Positions 57,900-64,000 of a stretch of DNA of 64,000 nucleotides are shown here, piece by piece. The notes under the pieces are model-generated. The model ran no database searches and had not been told where the DNA came from. It saw only the letters and a program-made list of their open reading frames with translations. Numbering within the stretch: position 1 is the stretch's first letter; each line of letters starts with the position of its first letter. The translations under genes and the position numbers were made by a program. Source of the DNA: Oharaeibacter diazotrophicus (GTDB taxonomy: Bacteria; Pseudomonadota; Alphaproteobacteria; Rhizobiales; Pleomorphomonadaceae); contig NZ_SNXY01000007.1 of assembly GCF_004362745.1 (NCBI RefSeq), forward strand, positions 310,001 through 374,000, read 5' to 3'.

Positions 57900-59056
57900 G
57901 AGGCGCCCTCCGCGGCGGCGGTCGGCGTGCCCGCGGGCGCCGGACCGGTGGAGTTGTCGACGACCACCGGCGCGCCGCCGGAGAGCCGGTTCTGGCCTGC
58001 CGTGACGACCTCGTCGCCGGCCTTCAGACCCGAGACGATCTCGATCGCGTCGGCGTTGCGCCGGCCGGTCTGGACGAAGACCTGACGGACGAGCAGCGCC
58101 GGGGCGGCGGCCGCGCCGTCCTTCGGCGGCGTCGCGGCCGCCTTGTCGTCGGGCCTCACGACGTAGACGTAGGAGCCATAGAGCGAGGTGATCACCGCGG
58201 TCTGCGGCAGCGCGATCACGTTCGTCTCGGCCGGCTGCTCGACGCGGACGTTGACGAACTGGCCGGGCGTCAGCCCGCCGTCGGCGTTGGCGACCTCGGC
58301 CTGCAGCGTGACGAGGCGCGAGGCCGGGTCGATCTTCGGGTCGATGCCGGTGATGCGGCCGCGGTAGTTCATCGCGTCGCGGGTGGCGCCGAAGCTGGCC
58401 TCCTGGCCGATCCGCACCGCGTCGAGCTGCTGCTCGGGGACGGTGAAGTCGACCTTGATGGTGTCGAGGTCCTGCAGGGTCGCGATCACCGTGCCGGCGG
58501 TGAGATACTGGCCGACGTCGACCTTGGCGATGCCGATGGTGCCGGCGAAGGGCGCCCGGATCTCCTTCTGGCCGATCACCACGTTGAGCCGCTCGAGGGT
58601 GGAGCGCGAGGTGTCGAGTTGGGCCTGGGCGTCCTGGAGATTGGCCTGGGTGCTGACGCCGCGGCCCTGCAGGGCCTGCGAGCGCTCCAGCGCCTGACGG
58701 TCGCGCCGGACCGCGGCCTCGGCGGCGATGCGCTCGGCCTGCTCGAGGTCGGTGTCGAGCCGGACCAGCGGCGCGCCGGCGGCGACCTTCTGGCTCGGCG
58801 TGAACAGGATCTCCTCGACGACGCCGGCGACCTGGGTCGGCACGTCGACGCCCTGGCGGGCGTAGGCGGTGCCGACCGCCTCGATGCCCGGCGTCCAGGT
58901 GGTCGGCTCGACCTTCACGGTCGACACCGGCGAGGTCGGACGCGGCATGTTGGCGAAGAAGTCCGCGATCGCCTTCTGCCGGAACAGGTTGAACCCGACC
59001 AGACCACCGGCCACGAGCGTGAGCAGGATGACGGCGATGATGAAGCGTTTGATCAT
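57896..59056 (-). CDS. RND periplasmic adaptor (membrane-fusion protein)
   Basis: 386 residues from ATG 59056 (MIKRFIIAVILLTLVAGG). N-terminal anchor; lipoyl half-motifs around the helical hairpin (VPTQVAGVVEEILFTPSQKVAAGAPLVRLD ... RAPFAGTIGIAKVDVGQYLTAG); beta-barrel and MP domains after. It joins the permease to an outer-membrane channel. Transcribed with the permease, divergent from the TetR gene. Confidence 0.95.
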   Translation of the reverse strand: MIKRFIIAVILLTLVAGGLVGFNLFRQKAIADFFANMPRPTSPVSTVKVEPTTWTPGIEAVGTAYARQGVDVPTQVAGVVEEILFTPSQKVAAGAPLVRLDTDLEQAERIAAEAAVRRDRQALERSQALQGRGVSTQANLQDAQAQLDTSRSTLERLNVVIGQKEIRAPFAGTIGIAKVDVGQYLTAGTVIATLQDLDTIKVDFTVPEQQLDAVRIGQEASFGATRDAMNYRGRITGIDPKIDPASRLVTLQAEVANADGGLTPGQFVNVRVEQPAETNVIALPQTAVITSLYGSYVYVVRPDDKAAATPPKDGAAAAPALLVRQVFVQTGRRNADAIEIVSGLKAGDEVVTAGQNRLSGGAPVVVDNSTGPAPAGTPTAAAEGAS

Positions 59057-59140
59057 GGAGCGGACCCGGGTCGTCGCCCCTGCGGGACCGGCGTGGCGGT
59101 CCACCGCGGGGCGGGCTTGCGGCAGGAAGCGGGAAACTGT

Positions 59141-59154
59141 ACCGTCCGGACGGT
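59141..59154. promoter_or_regulatory. TetR-type operator palindrome ACCGTCCGGACGGT
   Basis: A perfect 14-bp palindrome between the RND operon (start 59056) and the TetR gene (start 59199); likely repressor site controlling both. Confidence 0.75.
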
Positions 59155-59198
59155 CAAGTCAATTCAAGTCTGGCAAAAAAACGGCATCGGGGAGAGTC

Positions 59199-59774
59199 TT
59201 GGCGCCCGTCACGCACAAGCCCGCCGCGGCGGGCAAGCCGGCCCGTGGGCGTCCGAACTCGCGGGACCGCATCCTGACCGCCGCCGCCGACCTCGTCGCC
59301 GAGGCCGGTGCCGTGCACGTGTCGCTCGACGCGGTCGCCGAGCGCGCCGGCGTCTCCAAGGGCGGCCTGCTCTACAATTTCCCCAACAAGCAGACCCTGC
59401 TCAAGGCGCTGGTCGCCGAGCACCTGATCGACCTCGACCTGCGCCGCGCCGACGCCGAGGAGACCGTCGCCGGCGGGCGCAACGCCGCGGCCCGCGCCCA
59501 TCTCGCCGTCAAGGGCGGTTGCGACGTCGGTCCACCGCCCTGCGGCCTGCTGGCGGCCTTCGCCGAGAACCCCGACCTGCTCGCCCCCGTCCGAGCCAAC
59601 GTCGCCGCCTTCGCCGGCCGCCTGCGCGAGGCCGACGATCCGGAGCTCTCGTTGATCGCCTTCCTCGCGGTCGAGGGATTGAATTCGCTCGACCTCTTCG
59701 AGATCAACCCGCTGACCGCCGACGAGCGCGCCGCGGTTCTGGCCCGCCTCGGGCGCATCCTCGGGGCGGCGTGA
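59199..59774 (+). CDS. TetR/AcrR-family transcriptional regulator
   Basis: 191 residues from TTG 59199; GGGGAG lies 4-5 nt upstream and no ATG/GTG fits the family start better. HTH ~20-65: [50 protein letters not shown]. Ligand domain ~70-190. Divergent from the RND pair with a palindrome between, so it likely represses that pump until an inducing drug binds. Confidence 0.92.
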   Translation: MAPVTHKPAAAGKPARGRPNSRDRILTAAADLVAEAGAVHVSLDAVAERAGVSKGGLLYNFPNKQTLLKALVAEHLIDLDLRRADAEETVAGGRNAAARAHLAVKGGCDVGPPPCGLLAAFAENPDLLAPVRANVAAFAGRLREADDPELSLIAFLAVEGLNSLDLFEINPLTADERAAVLARLGRILGAA

Positions 59775-59976
59775 CGGCGGCCGGCGGAGCGTCCCGGCCC
59801 CTCGGCGCGGGCGAGCCTGCGTCGCACCGGCGGGTAAGGCGAATGCGACGCCGCCCGATCGATCCGACACCCGATGTCGCAAACGTTCAACCCGACTGCC
59901 GATTGTCGCCCTTCGCCGCGGTCCGGTTCCGGCGGATAGTGACGTCATCAACGGTCCTGGCGCCGGCGGCTGTCCC

Positions 59977-61230
59977 ATGCAGAAGTATTCCCTTCTCTCC
60001 CTCGTCCGGCACGGCCTCTCCGGCCACAAGGGCTGGCAGCCGCTGTGGCGGCAGCCGGCACTGAAACCGGCCTACGACGTCGTGATCGTCGGCGCCGGCG
60101 GGCACGGCCTCGCCACCGCCTACTATCTCGCCAAGGAGCACGGCGTCCGTAACATCGCGGTGATCGAGCGCGGCTGGCTCGGCGGCGGCAACACCGGCCG
60201 CAACACCACGATCATCCGCTCGAACTACCTGTTCGACGAGAGCGCGGCGCTCTACGAGCACGCGGTCAAGCTCTGGGAGGGCCTGTCCCAGGAGCTGAAC
60301 TACAACGTCATGTACTCCGCCCGCGGCGTCATGATGCTGGCGCACACCGTCCACGACATCCAGTCGTTCAAGCGCCACGTCCACGCCAACCGTCTGAACG
60401 GAATCGACAACGAGTGGCTGACGCCCGAAGAGGCGAAGGAATTCTGTCCGCCGCTCAACATCTCCAAGGACATCCGCTACCCGATCCTCGGTGCCGCCCT
60501 GCAGCGCCGCGGCGGCACCGCCCGCCACGACGCGGTCGCCTGGGGCTACGCCCGCGGCGCCGACGCCCTCGGCGTCGACATCATCCAGAACTGCGAGGTC
60601 ACCGGCATCCGCCGCGGCCCCGACGGCGCCGTCACCGGCGTCGAGACCTCCAAGGGCTTCGTCGCGACCAAGAAGGTCGGCGTGGTCGCGGCCGGCCACA
60701 CCTCGGTGGTGATGGCGATGGCGGGCCTCCGGATGCCGCTCGAGAGCTATCCGCTGCAGGCGCTGGTGTCGGAACCGGTCAAGCCGGCCTTCCCCTGCGT
60801 GGTGATGTCCAACACGATCCACGCCTACATCTCGCAGTCCGACAAGGGCGAGCTCGTCATCGGCGCCGGCACCGACGCCTACACCAGCTACACCCAGCGC
60901 GGCGCGCTCCACATCGCCGAGCACACGCTCGACGCCATCTGCGAGCTGGCGCCGATGTTCCGACGCATGCGGATGCTGCGCAACTGGGGCGGCATCGTCG
61001 ACGTCACGCCGGACCGCTCGCCGATCCTGTCGAAGACGGCGGTGCCCGGCCTCTACGTCAACTGCGGCTGGGGCACCGGCGGCTTCAAGGCGACGCCGGG
61101 CTCCGGCCACGTCTTCGCCCACACCATCGCGCGCGACGAGCCGCACCCGATCGCCGCCCCCTTCACCATCGACCGCTTCCGTGACGGCGTCCTCATCGAC
61201 GAGGCCGCGGCGGCGGCGGTGGCGCACTGA
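59977..61230 (+). CDS. soxB: Sarcosine oxidase subunit beta (heterotetrameric)
   Basis: 417 residues. FAD-binding [22 protein letters not shown] (~35-56), and [14 protein letters not shown] with H184, the position of the covalent FMN ligand in known enzymes. It oxidises sarcosine to glycine, giving H2O2 and, with the alpha subunit, 5,10-methylene-THF. First of soxB-soxD-soxA; the 202-bp gap before it contains no gene. Confidence 0.97.
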   Translation: MQKYSLLSLVRHGLSGHKGWQPLWRQPALKPAYDVVIVGAGGHGLATAYYLAKEHGVRNIAVIERGWLGGGNTGRNTTIIRSNYLFDESAALYEHAVKLWEGLSQELNYNVMYSARGVMMLAHTVHDIQSFKRHVHANRLNGIDNEWLTPEEAKEFCPPLNISKDIRYPILGAALQRRGGTARHDAVAWGYARGADALGVDIIQNCEVTGIRRGPDGAVTGVETSKGFVATKKVGVVAAGHTSVVMAMAGLRMPLESYPLQALVSEPVKPAFPCVVMSNTIHAYISQSDKGELVIGAGTDAYTSYTQRGALHIAEHTLDAICELAPMFRRMRMLRNWGGIVDVTPDRSPILSKTAVPGLYVNCGWGTGGFKATPGSGHVFAHTIARDEPHPIAAPFTIDRFRDGVLIDEAAAAAVAH

Positions 61231-61278
61231 GATGCGCGACGCCCCGATCCGTTCCGCAACCTTCGCCCGGTGCCCGTC

Positions 61279-61575
61279 ATGCTGATCATCACCTGCCCGA
61301 TCTGCGGGCCGCGGCCAGAAGTCGAGTTCCGCTACGGCGGCGAGGCGCACGTCGCCCGCCCGGCCGCGACCGAGGCCCTCGACGACCAGACCGTCGCCGA
61401 GCGGCTCTACTTCCGCGCCAATCCGAAGGGGCGCCACGCCGAGCGCTGGCGGCACGTCCACGGCTGCGGCAAGTTCTTCAACGCGGTCCGCGACACCACC
61501 ACCGACTTCTTCGAGACGACCTATCCCGCCGGCGCGCCGCTTCCCGCGCCGACCGACAAGGAGACCGGCCGGTGA
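61279..61575 (+). CDS. soxD: Sarcosine oxidase subunit delta
   Basis: 98 residues from ATG 61279 (MLIITCPICGPRPEVEF). The zinc ligands C6, C9, H59 and C63 (CPICG; HVHGCGKFF) match the delta subunit. The stop overlaps the soxA GTG start. Confidence 0.95.
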   Translation: MLIITCPICGPRPEVEFRYGGEAHVARPAATEALDDQTVAERLYFRANPKGRHAERWRHVHGCGKFFNAVRDTTTDFFETTYPAGAPLPAPTDKETGR

Positions 61576-64000
61576 CTGCCCCGTTCCGCCTCGCCTCCGG
61601 CGGTCGCATCGACCGCGCCCGCCCGCTCGCCTTCACCTTCGACGGCAAGCGCTACGAGGGCTTTGCCGGCGACACGCTCGCCTCGGCGCTGATCGCCAAC
61701 GGCGTCCACCTGCTCGGCCGCTCGTTCAAGTACCATCGTCCGCGCGGCATCCTGACCGCGGGCGTCGACGAGCCCAACGCCCTGGTCGGCGTCGGCGCCG
61801 ACGAGGCGCACTACACGCCGAACCTGCGCGCGCCCGCCGTCGAGCTCCACGACGGCCTCGTCGCCGAGAGCCAGAACCGCTGGCCCTCGCTCGCCTTCGA
61901 CGTCGGCGCGATCAACGATCGCCTCGGCCGCTTCCTGCCGGCCGGCTTCTACTACAAGACCTTCATGTGGCCGCGGACCTTCTGGACCAAGGTCTACGAG
62001 CCGAAGATCCGCGCCGCCGCCGGCCTCGGCCGCGCCCCGACCGCCGCCGACGCGGCGCGCTACACCCAGGTCAACGACCACGTCGACGTGCTGGTGGTCG
62101 GCGCCGGCCCGGCCGGCCTCGCCGCCGCGCTCGCCGCCTCCGGCTCCGGGCTGTCGGTGATGCTGGTCGACGAGCAGCCGGAATGCGGCGGCTCGCTGCT
62201 GCACGACCTCGGCGCGACGATCGACGGCCGGCCGGCCGCCACCTGGGTCGCCGAGACCGTCGCGACGCTGAAGGCGGCTGGGGTCGAGGTGCTGACCCGC
62301 GCCACCGCCTTCGCCTATTCGCCCCACAACATGATCGGCGTGGTCGAGCGCCTGACCGACCACCTGAAGGACCCCGATCCGCGCCTGCCGCGCGAGCGGA
62401 TGCGCCACGTGCGGGCCCGCGAAGTCGTGCTCGCCACCGGCTCGATCGAACGGCCGCTGGTGTTCCCGGACAACGACCGTCCGGGCGTCATGCTCGCCGA
62501 CGCCGCCCGCGCCTACGCCAATCGCTGGGCCGCCAAGCCCGGCCGCCGGGCGGTGATCGCGACCGCCCACGACGGCGCCTATCGCGCTGCGCTCGATCTT
62601 TCCGCCGCCGGCGTCGAGATCGCCATGATCGCCGATCTCCGACCGAATCCGGCAGGCCCGCTGGTCGACGCCGCCCGCGCCGCGGGCCTGCGCGTCGAGG
62701 CCGGCGCGGTGGTGACCGGCACCCGTGGCCGGCTCCGCCTCGGCGAGGTCCACGTCGCCCGGCTCGGGGCCGGCGGCGCGGTTTCGGCGCCCGAGCCGGT
62801 CGCGGCCGATCTGCTCGCCATGTCCGGCGGCTGGACGCCGACGGTGCACCTGTTCTCGCAGTCGCGTGGCAAGCTCCGCTTCGACGACGCGCTCCAGGCC
62901 TACGTGCCCGGCACCTCGGTGGAGCGCGAGCGCTCGGCCGGCGCCTGCCGCGGCGTCTACGGTCTCGCCGCCGTGCTCGACGACGGCTATTGCGCCGGCG
63001 CGTCGGCGGTCTCCGCGATCCGCGGCGGCGCGGTGCTCGGCAAGGGCTTCACGGTCTCGGCCGACGCGCCCGGCACCGGCGGCACCCTCGGTGCGCTGCC
63101 GCACGGACGGAACCCGTCGTCGGTCAAGGCCTTCGTCGACTACCAGAACGACGTCACCGCCAAGGACGTCGCGCTCGCCACCCGCGAGGGGCTGCGCTCG
63201 ATCGAGCACGTCAAGCGCTACACCACCACGGGCATGGCGACCGACCAGGGCAAGACCTCCAACATGAACGCCCTCGGCATCGTCTCCGAGGCGCTCGGGC
63301 TGCCGATCCCGACGGTCGGCCTCACCACCTTCCGGCCGCCCTATACGCCCGTGACCTTCGGCGCCTTCGCCGGCGGCTCGCGCGGCGAGCTGTTCGACCC
63401 GGTGCGCCGCACGCCGAGCCACGACTGGGCCGCCGCCGCCGGCGCCGCCTTCGAGCCGGTCGGGCAGTGGATGCGCGCCTGGTACTTCCCGAAAGCCGGG
63501 GAGGACATGCACGCCGCCGTCGACCGCGAGGTCAAGGCGATCCGCACCTCGGTCGGCCTGTTCGACGCCTCCACCCTCGGCAAGATCGAGGTCGTCGGCC
63601 CCGACGCCGCCGCCTTCATGGAACTGATGTACACCAACGCCTGGGCCAAGCTCGGCGTCGGCCGCTGCCGCTACGGTGTGATGCTGCGCGAGGACGGCTT
63701 CGTGATGGACGACGGCGTCGTCGGCCGCCTCGCCGCCGACCGCTTCCACGTCACGACGACGACGGGCGGCGCGCCGCGGGTGCTGCAGCACATGGAGGAC
63801 TATCTCCAGACCGAGTTCCCGCATCTCGACGTCTGGCTCACCTCGACCACCGAGCAGTGGGCGGTGATCGCGGTGCAGGGCCCGAAGGCGCGCGAGGTGA
63901 TCGCGCCCTTCGTCGAGGGCGTCGACCTCGGCAACGAGGCCTTCCCGCACATGAGCGTGCGCGAATGCCGCTTCGCCGGCGTGCCCTGCCGCCTGTTCCG
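61572..64000 (+). CDS. soxA: Sarcosine oxidase subunit alpha (partial; C-terminus outside the window)
   Basis: Starts with GTG 61572 (MTAPFRLASGGRIDRARPLA), overlapping soxD, and runs unbroken for ~809 codons to the right edge. N-terminal ferredoxin-like domain without its cysteines (FAGDTLASALIANGVHLLGRSFKYHRPRGI), NAD-binding GxGxxG at 173-187 (VLVVGAGPAGLAAAL), and from about residue 600 the GcvT-like folate domain (DVWLTSTTEQWAVIAVQGPKAREVI). It takes the methylene group from sarcosine to THF. soxG should follow just outside. Confidence 0.96.
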   Translation, partial: MTAPFRLASGGRIDRARPLAFTFDGKRYEGFAGDTLASALIANGVHLLGRSFKYHRPRGILTAGVDEPNALVGVGADEAHYTPNLRAPAVELHDGLVAESQNRWPSLAFDVGAINDRLGRFLPAGFYYKTFMWPRTFWTKVYEPKIRAAAGLGRAPTAADAARYTQVNDHVDVLVVGAGPAGLAAALAASGSGLSVMLVDEQPECGGSLLHDLGATIDGRPAATWVAETVATLKAAGVEVLTRATAFAYSPHNMIGVVERLTDHLKDPDPRLPRERMRHVRAREVVLATGSIERPLVFPDNDRPGVMLADAARAYANRWAAKPGRRAVIATAHDGAYRAALDLSAAGVEIAMIADLRPNPAGPLVDAARAAGLRVEAGAVVTGTRGRLRLGEVHVARLGAGGAVSAPEPVAADLLAMSGGWTPTVHLFSQSRGKLRFDDALQAYVPGTSVERERSAGACRGVYGLAAVLDDGYCAGASAVSAIRGGAVLGKGFTVSADAPGTGGTLGALPHGRNPSSVKAFVDYQNDVTAKDVALATREGLRSIEHVKRYTTTGMATDQGKTSNMNALGIVSEALGLPIPTVGLTTFRPPYTPVTFGAFAGGSRGELFDPVRRTPSHDWAAAAGAAFEPVGQWMRAWYFPKAGEDMHAAVDREVKAIRTSVGLFDASTLGKIEVVGPDAAAFMELMYTNAWAKLGVGRCRYGVMLREDGFVMDDGVVGRLAADRFHVTTTTGGAPRVLQHMEDYLQTEFPHLDVWLTSTTEQWAVIAVQGPKAREVIAPFVEGVDLGNEAFPHMSVRECRFAGVPCRLF

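Noticed and set aside
54816-58085. 1089-codon plus-strand frame
   Set aside because: Antisense to the RND permease; composition is low-complexity (Asp/His/Arg/Gly) with no domain.
61521-63950. 809-codon minus-strand frame over the right end
   Set aside because: It is antisense to soxA, which is unmistakable on the plus strand with ordered sarcosine-oxidase alpha domains.

Overview
This is a 64 kb, very high-GC chromosomal window with dense, short-spaced genes. The gene content (FixL/FixJ/FixK, ccoNOQP and ccoGHIS, 5-aminolevulinate synthase HemA, a FixL-type haem PAS, heterotetrameric sarcosine oxidase, single-domain receivers, an HWE-type kinase) points to an alphaproteobacterium, most likely of the order Hyphomicrobiales. 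The genus cannot be fixed from sequence reading alone. I saw no rRNA, tRNA, CRISPR array, insertion sequence or prophage. Both ends cut through genes: an aspartate aminotransferase at the left and sarcosine oxidase subunit alpha at the right.

Layout. 1-12.9 kb is housekeeping and signalling: aminotransferase, MFS permease, DeoR regulator, dihydroxy-acid dehydratase ilvD, Uma2 nuclease-fold protein, a chemoreceptor with a C-terminal PilZ domain, an M29 aminopeptidase, cspA with a small downstream gene, a receiver protein facing an HWE-type sensor kinase, and a cupin. 13.0-14.5 kb holds a tandem array of four small secreted paralogues of no family I recognise. 14.9-24.6 kb has an amidohydrolase, a thuA/thuB-like pair under LacI-type operator palindromes, dapD, DUF805, secreted proteins of unknown function, a LuxR-type response regulator and a decayed secreted-protein gene. 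24.6-30.1 kb carries a large transporter-fused hybrid kinase, mscL and a second aminotransferase.

30.1-53.4 kb is a low-oxygen respiration region: fixL-fixJ-receiver, a fixK-type Crp/Fnr regulator, hemN, an AbrB-type permease, ccoNOQP (cbb3 oxidase), an inserted opposite-strand PQQ glucose dehydrogenase, ccoGHIS, ccmCD and ccmG, then yggS, asd and hemA. Four near-perfect FNR/FixK boxes stand before hemN (shared with the permease), ccoN, ccoG (shared with the dehydrogenase) and hemA. The simplest model is O2-free FixL to FixJ to FixK to oxidase, its assembly factors and two haem-synthesis steps. 53.6-59.8 kb has a CheY-like regulator, a small secreted protein and an RND efflux operon divergent from a TetR repressor with a 14-bp palindrome between them. 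The window closes with soxB-soxD-soxA.

The most novel items are the four-gene secreted array (with a mosaic second copy), two related perfect palindromes at 5.65-5.76 kb, the doubly broken secreted-protein gene at 22.8-23.9 kb, and the dehydrogenase placed between the two halves of the cco cluster.
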